Assembly (NCBI GenBank): GCA_038232255.1
Contig: JBBSIF010000017.1
Span: forward strand, 1 to 32,499
DNA length: 32,499 nucleotides
Source of the DNA: JAWWPG01 sp038232255
GTDB lineage: Bacteria; Actinomycetota; Actinomycetes; Propionibacteriales; Nocardioidaceae
Reading direction: 5' to 3'
Shown here piece after piece: positions 14,723-21,950 of the stretch. Position 1 is the stretch's first letter. Each line of letters opens with the position of its first letter. The notes under the pieces were generated by a model. The model was not told the origin of the DNA. It did no database searches and was given only the letters and a program-made list of their open reading frames with translations. The translations under genes and the position numbers were made by a program.

Positions 14723-15523
14723 GTGGCTGCCATCCCCCAACGCCTGTTCAGCTCGGCGGTCACCCAGTATGCCCGCTACCGCACTGGCTACCCGCCGCAC
14801 GATGTGGCTGCACTTGCCGATCTACTGGGCCTCGACCACACCCAGACCGTGATCGATGTCGGATGTGGCACAGGTCAACTTGCCCTACCGCTCGCCCAAC
14901 ACGTCGGTTCGGTGATCGCGGTCGATCCCGTCCCGGAAATGCTCGCACTCGGTCGGCAAACCGCGCAGGAAGCAAACACGAGCAACATCACGTGGCTTCT
15001 CGGTGACGCCAGCAATCTGGAGACGCTGGTCGCCCCCGGGGCACATGTGGTGACTTTCGCGGCATCGTTCCACTGGACCGACCGTCCTGAGGTCGTTCGT
15101 GCCCTCGACAGACTGCTCGAAGCCGAAGGGTCGATCGTCACTATCAACGACGATCTCAGCGATGCTGAGGATTCCGACTGGGTCCGTGCCATCACTGACC
15201 TTCGCAGGAGCTACCTCGGCGACAACCACACCGAGCCGACCGATCCTTACCGGCACTCGCCCGACAGTCACCGAACCGTATTCAGCACGTCGGCCTTCTC
15301 CAGCATCCAGAGCTTGACCTGGCAATGGAGCCGAGAGTTGACGGTGGATGAGGCCGTGGGCCTTCAGTTCACGTACTCCTTCAGCACGCCCGCGCTGTTC
15401 GGTGATCGCGCCGCTGCGTTCGCCGCGGACGCTCGGGCCGCCGTCCTGGCGATGTACCCGGAAGGGCGAGTCACCGAGCGATTCCGCATGGAGGTCCTCA
15501 TCGCATCCCGGCCGGCTCGATGA
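14723..15523 (+). CDS. Class I SAM-dependent methyltransferase
   Basis: This 266-residue protein has the Rossmann-like SAM site. Motif I is TVIDVGCGTGQLALPLA (residues 42-58), the acidic residue of motif II is in IAVDPVPEML (Asp73), and ITWLLGDASNLE and VVTFAASFHWTD supply motifs III-IV (Trp/His). It resembles the UbiE/Methyltransf_11 group of small-molecule methyltransferases; the acceptor is unknown. The GTG at 14723 has GAGG about 6 bp upstream. It is flanked by the IS30 remnant and by convergent pdxH, and codon usage looks a little less GC-rich than neighbours, so recent acquisition is possible. Confidence 0.88.
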   Translation: MAAIPQRLFSSAVTQYARYRTGYPPHDVAALADLLGLDHTQTVIDVGCGTGQLALPLAQHVGSVIAVDPVPEMLALGRQTAQEANTSNITWLLGDASNLETLVAPGAHVVTFAASFHWTDRPEVVRALDRLLEAEGSIVTINDDLSDAEDSDWVRAITDLRRSYLGDNHTEPTDPYRHSPDSHRTVFSTSAFSSIQSLTWQWSRELTVDEAVGLQFTYSFSTPALFGDRAAAFAADARAAVLAMYPEGRVTERFRMEVLIASRPAR

Positions 15524-15583
15524 CGGACCGGACCCCCACGTTGCCCGCCGGACGTCCAACAGCCCCAGAGACCCGGCATCGGC

Positions 15584-16240
15584 TCAGGGGGCCAGGCGCT
15601 CGACGGCCCAGGTGGTCTCGTCCGCACGGTCGAAGCGCAGCCGGTCGTGCAGGCGTCCCGGCCTTCCCTGCCAGAACTCGATGCGGTGTGGGCGGATCCG
15701 GATGCCGCCCCAGTTGTCGGGGCGCGGCACCGCCGGCTGGTCGACGAACCGGTAATGCTCGCGTGTGAACAACGCCTCGAGGTACTCCCGGGACGGCACG
15801 ATCCGCGACTGCGGCGAGGTGCGCGCACCCAGCTGGGACGGTCGCGGCCGTGAGGCGAAGTAGGCGTCGGACTCCTCGGCGCTCGTCCGGGTGGCGATGC
15901 CCTCCACCCGGACCTGCCGCTCCAGCGGGTGCCACGGGAACAGCAGCGCGCATGACGGGTCCGTGGTGAGCTCGGCACCCTTGCGGCTGTCGTAGTTGGT
16001 GTAGAAGACGAAGCCGCGGTGGTCGAGGCCCTTGAGGAGCACCATGCGGGACGAGGGTCCGTCGGCGCCCACGGAGGAGACCACCATCGCGTTCGGCTCG
16101 TGCAGACCCGCAACGCGCGCGTCGTCGAGCCAGCCGCGGAACGCGACGATCGGGTCGTCGCCGAGGTCGGACCGCCGCAGCCCACGGTCCTCGTACTCTC
16201 GGCGCCAGGAGGCGACATCGCGCTCCGGCTGCGTGCTCAC
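15584..16240 (-). CDS. pdxH: Pyridoxamine 5'-phosphate oxidase
   Basis: This 218-residue FMN enzyme oxidises pyridoxine or pyridoxamine 5'-phosphate to pyridoxal 5'-phosphate. FMN-binding segments SSRMVLLKGLDHRGFVFYTN and DSRKGAEL (about residues 63-91), the WHPLERQVRVEG strand, and the substrate-binding ARTSPQSR and C-terminal GRLHDRLRF are all present. Length is normal. The GTG at 16240 follows TAGGTT (16252-16247, complement) after 6 bp, so the message is probably leaderless. A 20-bp palindrome lies just upstream, over the expected -35 region. It is convergent with the methyltransferase gene. Confidence 0.95.
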   Translation of the reverse strand: MSTQPERDVASWRREYEDRGLRRSDLGDDPIVAFRGWLDDARVAGLHEPNAMVVSSVGADGPSSRMVLLKGLDHRGFVFYTNYDSRKGAELTTDPSCALLFPWHPLERQVRVEGIATRTSAEESDAYFASRPRPSQLGARTSPQSRIVPSREYLEALFTREHYRFVDQPAVPRPDNWGGIRIRPHRIEFWQGRPGRLHDRLRFDRADETTWAVERLAP

Positions 16241-16246
16241 GGACAG

Positions 16247-16287
16247 AACCTACCGAATCAGGGCATGGACAAGCCCGCGGGCTTGTC
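16247..16287 (-). promoter_or_regulatory. pdxH promoter with a perfect 20-bp palindrome
   Basis: The -10 box TAGGTT (minus strand, 16252-16247) is followed by the leaderless GTG. The perfect palindrome GACAAGCCCGCGGGCTTGTC fills 16268-16287, where the -35 box would be. It is a plausible repressor or activator site; a terminator is less likely because no T-run follows. Confidence 0.5.
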
Positions 16288-16566
16288 GCGACTGGTGTCG
16301 CGGCTGGATGGACGGTCCAGCACCCGCGGGCCCGGGTAGCCAACGTGGATTCGCTACGTCGTCCTGAGAGATCGCGGCCCTCCCACCATGGGAGCGGGAG
16401 GCGGATCCATGGTCGGCCGGCTAGCGGCTGGCCACCTCACAAGTCCGTTTGGAATGCATTAGGCGGACCACCTCCTTTCATGTGTGGCTATACGCTACGA
16501 CGCGGTTCAAGGGCGGACAAGGCATATCCAGTGCGTGTCAGAACGTCGTACCGGTTGACGCGTCGA
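16288..16566. other. Gene-free stretch between pdxH and the amidohydrolase gene
   Basis: No supported gene is present. A short inverted repeat CTCCCA-CCA-TGGGAG lies near 16380-16395. The part around 16440-16560 is less GC-rich than its surroundings. No terminator with a T-run was found. Confidence 0.4.
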
Positions 16567-17793
16567 CTAGGGAGACGGCTGCGCCTGACCCGCCGAGACG
16601 AGCTCTCCGTCCTGGTAGACACCTCGGACTCGTGACGCCAGACCCAGCAGGTCCTTCGGCGCTCCGTCGACGCGCACGAGGTCCGCGCGCTTGCCTGGCT
16701 GCAGAGTTCCCCGGTCCTCCGCGACATCGAGGAGATCGGCAGCAGAGCCGGTCGTGGCGTGCAGCGCCTCCAGAGCGGACAAGCCGGCTTCCATCATGAG
16801 CGGCAGCTCGTCGAGGTTCGTTCCGTGCGGGCCGACGCCGCAGTCGGTACCCATGGCGATGCGGACACCCGCAGCATGAGCCTTGCGCACGCTCGCCATG
16901 TGCGCCTGCATCACCATGTGCGTCTTCTCGATCACCTGCGGCGGGAAGTCCACGCCTGCCTCGAACGCGCGGAGCACGGAGCGGGGGGCGTGCAGGGTCG
17001 GCACCAGCCAGCAGCCTTTACGCAGCATCAGATCGACCGCCTCCTCGTCGAGGTAGATGCCGTGCTCGATCGAGCGGACACCGTTGCGAGCGGCCGCCTT
17101 GATGCCGTCGGTGGCTTGGGCGTGAGCCATCACGTGGATGCCCGCGGCAGCTGCCTCCTCCACAGCGACGGCGATCTCGTCGTCGCGGAAGTGCGCGTGG
17201 CGAGGGTCGTCGTTGGGGGAGAGCACCCCGCCGGAGGTTGCGATCTTGATGACGTCGGCGCCCATGCGGATCAGCTCACGGACCTTGCGACGTACCTCCT
17301 CCGCCCCGTCGACGATGGTGGCCGGGCGACCGGGGTGCGGCAGGAAGAGCTCCAGCGCGCCGCCGTGCACCTGCCACGGGTCTGCGTGACCGCCCGTCTG
17401 GCTGAGCATCCCGATGGAGATCTGCATCCGCGGACCCGGGATCAGGCCGCGCTCCACGGCCGCCTTGACCCCGAGGTCGGCGCCGGAAGCATCGCGCACC
17501 GAGGTGATGCCGACGTCCAGGGTCTTCTTGAGGTTGGCGGCGGCCAGGTAGAACGACAAGCTGAACGGGGTGCGGAGGATCTCCTGCGGGTCGGGGCGGT
17601 CGAACATCACATGCACATGGGTGTCCACGAAGCCGGGGGAGACCCAGCTCCCCGAACAGTCGACCTCGACGTCACCGTCGAGACCGACCCCCACCTCCAC
17701 GATGCGCCCCGACTCGACGGTCACGTCTGCTGGCGCCGGCTCGGCGAGGGTCCCGTCGTACACGAGGCCGCCTCGAAACAACGTGCGCGCCAT
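16567..17793 (-). CDS. Metal-dependent amidohydrolase family protein
   Basis: This 408-residue amidohydrolase has the full set of metal ligands of the binuclear TIM-barrel group: DTHVHV (His59, His61), a probable carboxylated Lys in DVIKIATSGG (Lys183), VMAHAQ (His224), SIEHG (His244) and MGTDCG (Asp317). The small beta-sandwich at both ends (LFRGGLVYDG and GKRADLVRVDGAP) is typical. It is closest in pattern to the imidazolonepropionase-like/Xaa-Pro-peptidase group of uncertain substrate. The ATG at 17793 follows TAGCGT (17805-17800, complement) after 6 bp, so it is probably leaderless. It is divergent from the FMN protein gene 80 bp away. Confidence 0.9.
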   Translation of the reverse strand: MARTLFRGGLVYDGTLAEPAPADVTVESGRIVEVGVGLDGDVEVDCSGSWVSPGFVDTHVHVMFDRPDPQEILRTPFSLSFYLAAANLKKTLDVGITSVRDASGADLGVKAAVERGLIPGPRMQISIGMLSQTGGHADPWQVHGGALELFLPHPGRPATIVDGAEEVRRKVRELIRMGADVIKIATSGGVLSPNDDPRHAHFRDDEIAVAVEEAAAAGIHVMAHAQATDGIKAAARNGVRSIEHGIYLDEEAVDLMLRKGCWLVPTLHAPRSVLRAFEAGVDFPPQVIEKTHMVMQAHMASVRKAHAAGVRIAMGTDCGVGPHGTNLDELPLMMEAGLSALEALHATTGSAADLLDVAEDRGTLQPGKRADLVRVDGAPKDLLGLASRVRGVYQDGELVSAGQAQPSP

Positions 17794-17873
17794 GGACCGA
17801 CGCTAGTGCCTGCCGCCCCGCGTCGCATGCCGTCGGGTGGCGTCGTGGCGGGAAGGAGTCGAGACTGTTCGAC

Positions 17874-19490
17874 ATGAGGAAGCTCTGGGGGGCGGCGGCG
17901 GGTCCGGCGGTTGCCGTCGCCGCGGTGGCGGCACACGACCTGCTCCAGCGACGTCACGCGATCCTGCGGAACTTCCCGGTGGTCGGGCATGCGCGGTTCC
18001 TGCTGGAGGCGATCGGACCCGAGCTCCGGCAGTACGTCGTCGCCGCGAACGACGAGGAACGGCCCTTCAGCCGCGACCAGCGGCGCTGGGTCTACGCCTC
18101 GGCCAAGGGGGAGAACAACTACTTCGGCTTCGGCACGGACAACGACCTGGAGCACAGCAGCGGGAACGTGATCGTGCATCACAAGACGTTCGGCCGTCAG
18201 CACGCCACGCACGGGAAGCCCGGGCAGGAAGCCTGGCTGCCCTCCGCGAAGGTCCTCGGCGAGGCGCGCGGGCGGCGGCACGCCTTCCGGCCCAACTCGG
18301 TGGTCAACATCTCGGGGATGAGCTTCGGATCGCTGTCCGGCAACGCCATCGAGGCGCTCAACCGGGGGGCCGTCGAGGCGGGGTGCCTGCACAACACCGG
18401 TGAGGGCGCCGTGTCGCCGTACCACCGCATGGGCGGCGAGATCGTCTTCCAGATCGGCACCGCCTACTTCGGCTGCCGGGACGACGACGGCCGCTTCGAC
18501 ATCTCGCGCCTGAAGGACCTTGTCGACAGCACGCCGATCCGGGCTCTCGAGGTCAAGCTCAGCCAGGGGGCCAAGCCCGGCCTCGGCGGAGTCCTGCCCG
18601 CGCCGAAGGTCTCGGCCGAGATCGCGAGGACGCGCGGCGTCCCGGAGGGCAAGGACTGCATCAGCCCGTCGCGGCACGCGGCGTTCAGCGACGTCGACTC
18701 GATGCTGGACTTCGTCGAGATGCTTGCGGAGGAGACGGGGCTGCCGGTCGGGATCAAGAGCGCGGTGGGCGATCTGGCCTTCTGGCACGATCTCGTCGAC
18801 CAGATGGAGGCGACGCCGCGGGGGGTGGACTTCCTCACGATCGACGGCGGTGAGGGCGGGACTGGCGCCTCCCCGCTGATCTTCACCGACGCCGTCTCGC
18901 TGCCCTTCCGCCTCGGGTTCAGCCGGGTCTACTCGATCTTCGCGGAGCGCGGCCTGCACGACAGCGTGACGTTCATCGGCGCGGGCAAGCTCGGGCTGCC
19001 GGACAACGCCGTGGTGGCTTTCGGGCTCGGCGTCGACATGGTCAACGTGGGCCGCGAGGCGATGCTCGCCGCCGGCTGCATCCAGGCCCAGCAGTGTCAT
19101 ACCGGCAAGTGCCCGACCGGGGTGGCGACGCAGGACAAGTGGCTGGCGCACGGCCTCGACCCGGTGTTGAAGGGCGAGCGGGTGGCGAACTACGTCAAGA
19201 CGCTGCGGCGTGACCTGCTGAAGGTCTCAGAGGCCTGCGGGGTCGAGCATCCCTCCTTGATCGGCCCCGACTCGGTCGAGATCCTCGACACGCTCGCCGA
19301 CGGACGGCTGCTCGACGAGGTCTATCGCTACCAGGCGGGGTGGGGTTATCCGTCCGCCCGGGACCAGCTGGCGATCCGGGACCTGATGGAGCACGCCGAC
19401 GAGCCCGAGGTCGAGACGGAGGGTCCACCCGAGACCGCGGAGCAGGGCGAGCGCGGCGACCTGACGACCGGGGACGCTCCCGTGCTCTGA
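17874..19490 (+). CDS. FMN-binding glutamate-synthase-domain protein
   Basis: This 538-residue protein has an N-terminal hydrophobic segment (about residues 5-21, possible membrane anchor) and a glutamate synthase central/FMN TIM-barrel domain (about residues 85-470). FMN and substrate motifs FRPNSVVNISGMSFGSLS, EVKLSQGAKPGLGG and TIDGGEGGTGASP are present. The 3Fe-4S cluster motif C402-x5-C408-x4-C413 in GCIQAQQCHTGKCPTGVATQ has the spacing of glutamate synthase. It lacks the glutaminase domain and C-terminal beta-helix of GltB, and no gltD is nearby, so it is not a normal glutamate synthase. The last 40 residues are acidic and probably disordered. AAGGAG lies about 16 bp before the ATG, farther than usual. 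Confidence 0.9.
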   Translation: MRKLWGAAAGPAVAVAAVAAHDLLQRRHAILRNFPVVGHARFLLEAIGPELRQYVVAANDEERPFSRDQRRWVYASAKGENNYFGFGTDNDLEHSSGNVIVHHKTFGRQHATHGKPGQEAWLPSAKVLGEARGRRHAFRPNSVVNISGMSFGSLSGNAIEALNRGAVEAGCLHNTGEGAVSPYHRMGGEIVFQIGTAYFGCRDDDGRFDISRLKDLVDSTPIRALEVKLSQGAKPGLGGVLPAPKVSAEIARTRGVPEGKDCISPSRHAAFSDVDSMLDFVEMLAEETGLPVGIKSAVGDLAFWHDLVDQMEATPRGVDFLTIDGGEGGTGASPLIFTDAVSLPFRLGFSRVYSIFAERGLHDSVTFIGAGKLGLPDNAVVAFGLGVDMVNVGREAMLAAGCIQAQQCHTGKCPTGVATQDKWLAHGLDPVLKGERVANYVKTLRRDLLKVSEACGVEHPSLIGPDSVEILDTLADGRLLDEVYRYQAGWGYPSARDQLAIRDLMEHADEPEVETEGPPETAEQGERGDLTTGDAPVL

Positions 19491-19512
19491 CCTGAGCGGG
19501 TGGGCCACCACC

Positions 19513-19518
19513 TAGGGT
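19513..19518 (+). promoter_or_regulatory. -10 box TAGGGT for a leaderless MFS message
   Basis: TAGGGT lies 6 bp before the GTG at 19525, with no ribosome site. This points to a leaderless transcript independent of the upstream FMN-protein gene, which ends 23 bp before this box. Confidence 0.5.
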
Positions 19519-19524
19519 GGGCGC

Positions 19525-20781
19525 GTGCAGCGCCGGGTGGGTCGGGTCCTGACCGACGTCCGACCTCTCCAGGCCTCTCTCGACTACCGCAGGCTGTGGA
19601 TCGGGACCACCGTCTCCCAGCTCGGGCAGCAGATGACCGCGGTGACGATCGCCATCCAGGTCTACGCGCTCACCTCGTCGACGTTCTCGGTCGGCCTTGT
19701 CGGGCTGTTCGGGCTCTCCCCGCTCATCGTCTTCGGCCTGTACGGCGGTGCGTTCGCCGACGCCGTCGACCGGCGCCTGCTCGCGCTCGCGTCGTCGTCC
19801 GGGCTCTGGGTGCTGTCGCTGGTGCTGGTGGTGCAGGCGGTCGCCCACCTGGACAACGTCGCGGTCCTCTACGCGGTGGTGGCACTGCAGTCCGCGTGCT
19901 TCGCGGTCAACAACCCGACCCGCAGCTCGATCATCCCGCGGCTCATCGATCGGGAGCTGCTGCCGGCCGCCAACGCTCTCAACGCGGCGTCGTTCAATCT
20001 CGGCTTCACGCTGGGGCCGCTGCTCGGCGCGCTGGCGATCAGCTTCGGCGGCTACCAGCTCGCCTACGGGATCGACGCCCTGACGTTCCTGGCGGCGCTC
20101 TACTCACTGCTGCGCCTGCCGCCGATCCCGCCGCAGCCTCTCGCCGGCGAGCTTCCGACCCGACCGGGGCTGCGCTCGGTGGTCGAGGGTTTCCACTTCC
20201 TGGCAAGGGCGCAGAACCTTCGCATGACGTTCATCCTGGACATGTGCGCGATGGTGCTCGCGCAGCCCCGGGCGCTCTTCCCGGCGGTGGCCGGCAGCTT
20301 CTTCGGCGGCGGCGTGCGGACGGTCGGTCTGCTGCAGGCGGCACCTGCTATCGGGTCACTGGTCGCGTTCGCGTTCTCCGGCTGGGTCAGCAAGATCCGC
20401 CTTCAGGGCAAGGCGATCGCGCTCGCCGTGATCGTGTACGGCGCCTCGGTGGCCGCCTTCGGGTTCGCGCGCGCCTTGTGGGTGGGCGTCCTGTTCCTCG
20501 CGATGAGCGGCGCCGCCGACATGGTGAGCGCCGCCTACCGCTCCACGATCCTGCAGGTGGCGGCGCCGGACAACCTGCGTGGACGCCTCCAGGGAGTCTT
20601 CACGGTGGTCGTGGCCGGCGGACCCCGGATGGGTGACTTCGTGATGGGCTCGACCGCGGCGATCCTGACCCCAGCCCTGGCGCTGACCCTCGGTGGTCTG
20701 GCCTGCATGGTCGGCGTACTGCTCAGCAGCGGGAAGGAGCGCAGCTTTCTGGCGTACGACGCCGACCACCCCGTCCCCTAA
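19525..20781 (+). CDS. MFS transporter (EntS/DHA3-like)
   Basis: This 418-residue protein has about 12 predicted membrane helices. The MFS-type motif GGAFADAVDRRLL (residues ~74-86) follows helix 2, NNPTRSSIIPRLIDRELLPAANALNAASFNLGFTLGPLLGA covers the helix 4-5 region, and the second half begins at FHFLARAQNLRMTFI. The pattern matches the DHA3/EntS-like drug and siderophore exporters. Substrate is not predictable. The TAA stop (20779-20781) is followed at once by the 22-bp repeat array. The GTG start sits directly behind a -10 box. Confidence 0.9.
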   Translation: MQRRVGRVLTDVRPLQASLDYRRLWIGTTVSQLGQQMTAVTIAIQVYALTSSTFSVGLVGLFGLSPLIVFGLYGGAFADAVDRRLLALASSSGLWVLSLVLVVQAVAHLDNVAVLYAVVALQSACFAVNNPTRSSIIPRLIDRELLPAANALNAASFNLGFTLGPLLGALAISFGGYQLAYGIDALTFLAALYSLLRLPPIPPQPLAGELPTRPGLRSVVEGFHFLARAQNLRMTFILDMCAMVLAQPRALFPAVAGSFFGGGVRTVGLLQAAPAIGSLVAFAFSGWVSKIRLQGKAIALAVIVYGASVAAFGFARALWVGVLFLAMSGAADMVSAAYRSTILQVAAPDNLRGRLQGVFTVVVAGGPRMGDFVMGSTAAILTPALALTLGGLACMVGVLLSSGKERSFLAYDADHPVP

Positions 20782-20783
20782 CC

Positions 20784-20905
20784 CGACGATCCGAGACTTA
20801 CCGCCCGACCATCCGAGACTTACCGCCCGACCATCCGAGACTTACCGCCCGTCCATCCGAGACTTACCGCCCGTCCATCCGAGACTTACCGCCCGACCAT
20901 CCGGT
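20784..20905 (+). repeat. 22-bp tandem repeat array, left (five units plus a partial)
   Basis: Units begin at 20791, 20813, 20835, 20857 and 20879, with a broken sixth at 20901, so the period is exactly 22 bp with no spacers. Each begins CCGAGACTTACCGCCCG and ends with ACCAT or TCCAT. The array starts 2 bp after the stop codon of the MFS gene, and the first boundary has GACGAT. It reads in the sense direction of the MFS gene. An inverted counterpart lies at 21851-21950. Confidence 0.95.
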
Positions 20906-20986
20906 GGTCTTCGGCGGAAGATCGGCCTAGGAAGCTGTCGGCGCCCACTGGGAGCATGACGGTCCAAGCCGTCCCTGGGAGCATCT

Positions 20987-21562
20987 ATGGCCGCCACCGT
21001 GCCACCGGTTGCGAACGAGCGCGAGGGGCTTCTCCAGTACCTCGACCACGAGCGTTACAAGCTCAACGTGACGGCCCTCGGCCTCACCGAGGAGCTGGCC
21101 CGCGCGACCCCGACAGCGAGCGAGCTCAGCGTCGGTGGACTCGTCAAGCACGTCGGTCTCACCGAGCGGAGCTGGACGGGAAACATCCTTCGCCGAGAGC
21201 CCGAGCTCGACTTCTCGGCGTACGCCGACACCTTCCGTCTGACGGACGACGAGACGCTCGAGGCGGTGATCGGCCTGTACGACGAAGTAGCCGCCGAGAC
21301 CACCGAGGTGATCGCGGGGATTGATGACCTCGGATATCCGGTCCCGGTCCCGCCGGCGCCCTGGAACCCGAAGGACGTCTCGGAGTGGTCGGTGCGCTGG
21401 GTGCTGCTGCACATGATCGAGGAGACCGCCCGGCATGCCGGGCACGCCGACATCATCCGCGAGACGATCGACGGCGCCACCTTCTACCCCCTGCTGGCCG
21501 CCTCCGAAGGCTGGCCGGAGACCGAGTGGCTCAGGCCGTGGAGAGGTGGGAGCTCGGGTTGA
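20987..21562 (+). CDS. DinB-family protein (DUF664)
   Basis: This 191-residue four-helix-bundle protein is of the DinB/DUF664 type. Metal-type residues are His55 in GGLVKHVGLTERSW and His142, His150 and His153 in LLHMIEETARHAGHADIIRE, the most conserved segment of the family. Members are putative thiol-dependent metalloenzymes, in actinobacteria probably mycothiol- or bacillithiol-type; the reaction is unknown. GGGAG lies about 6 bp before ATG 20987. It is bracketed by the two inverted 22-bp repeat arrays. Confidence 0.88.
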   Translation: MAATVPPVANEREGLLQYLDHERYKLNVTALGLTEELARATPTASELSVGGLVKHVGLTERSWTGNILRREPELDFSAYADTFRLTDDETLEAVIGLYDEVAAETTEVIAGIDDLGYPVPVPPAPWNPKDVSEWSVRWVLLHMIEETARHAGHADIIRETIDGATFYPLLAASEGWPETEWLRPWRGGSSG

Positions 21563-21582
21563 GCGCGTACGGTGAAGGGGAC

Positions 21583-21726
21583 GTGAGCGTCCACTCGGCG
21601 ATAAGCGACTGGGCGGTCGGCAGCCGGTACACGGTCACTCCTGCCTATTCGACTCGAGTGAAGCACTGGAACGGTACGACGTGGCGCAACAGCCCGAGCC
21701 CGGGCCGATACGAGAGCCGTCTCTAG
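21583..21726 (+). pseudogene. Fragment of a secreted beta-propeller-like repeat protein
   Basis: The frame reads SDWAVGSRYTVT, then STRVKHWNGTTWRNSPSPG before a stop at 21726. This is one blade of the actinobacterial repeat with consensus about DVWAVG...T...HWNGT-x-W...PSP, found in long secreted proteins. Only one blade remains, with no signal peptide. It could be a tiny ORF from GTG 21583, but debris is more likely. The interval 21563-21850 contains nothing else recognised. Confidence 0.5.
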
Positions 21727-21850
21727 TCCGTGGGCCTGTCATCGAGCTCTGAACCGGAGGCGAGCGGGACTTCTCAACCCATGTCGTAACCCGCGCGGCC
21801 CCGAGGGCTGCGGGATTCGGGACCGGTCACCCGCGGTGGTGAGGCCGGAC

Positions 21851-21950
21851 CTCGGATCGTCGGACGGTAACCCTCGGATCGTCGGACGGTAACCCTCGGA
21901 TGGTCGGGCGGTAAGTCTCGGATGGTCGGGCGGTAAGTCTCGGATGGTCA
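21851..21950 (-). repeat. 22-bp tandem repeat array, right (inverted; 4.5 units)
   Basis: On the plus strand units start with CTCGGAT at 21851, 21873, 21895, 21917 and 21939, again a 22-bp period without spacers. The two units nearest the GH13 gene are the same type as the left array. The two distal ones are a variant (TTACCGTCCGACGATCCGAG on the minus strand) with coordinated changes. The array begins at the GH13 stop codon, which lies inside the first unit (TGACCATCCGAG on the minus strand), and runs in the sense direction of that gene. Confidence 0.95.

Noticed and set aside
17721..19151. 476-codon minus-strand frame opposite the FMN protein
   Set aside because: The plus strand encodes full glutamate-synthase motifs and a 3Fe-4S site; the antisense frame has none.
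20784..21950. CRISPR array
   Set aside because: The 22-bp units are contiguous without spacers and no cas genes are present.
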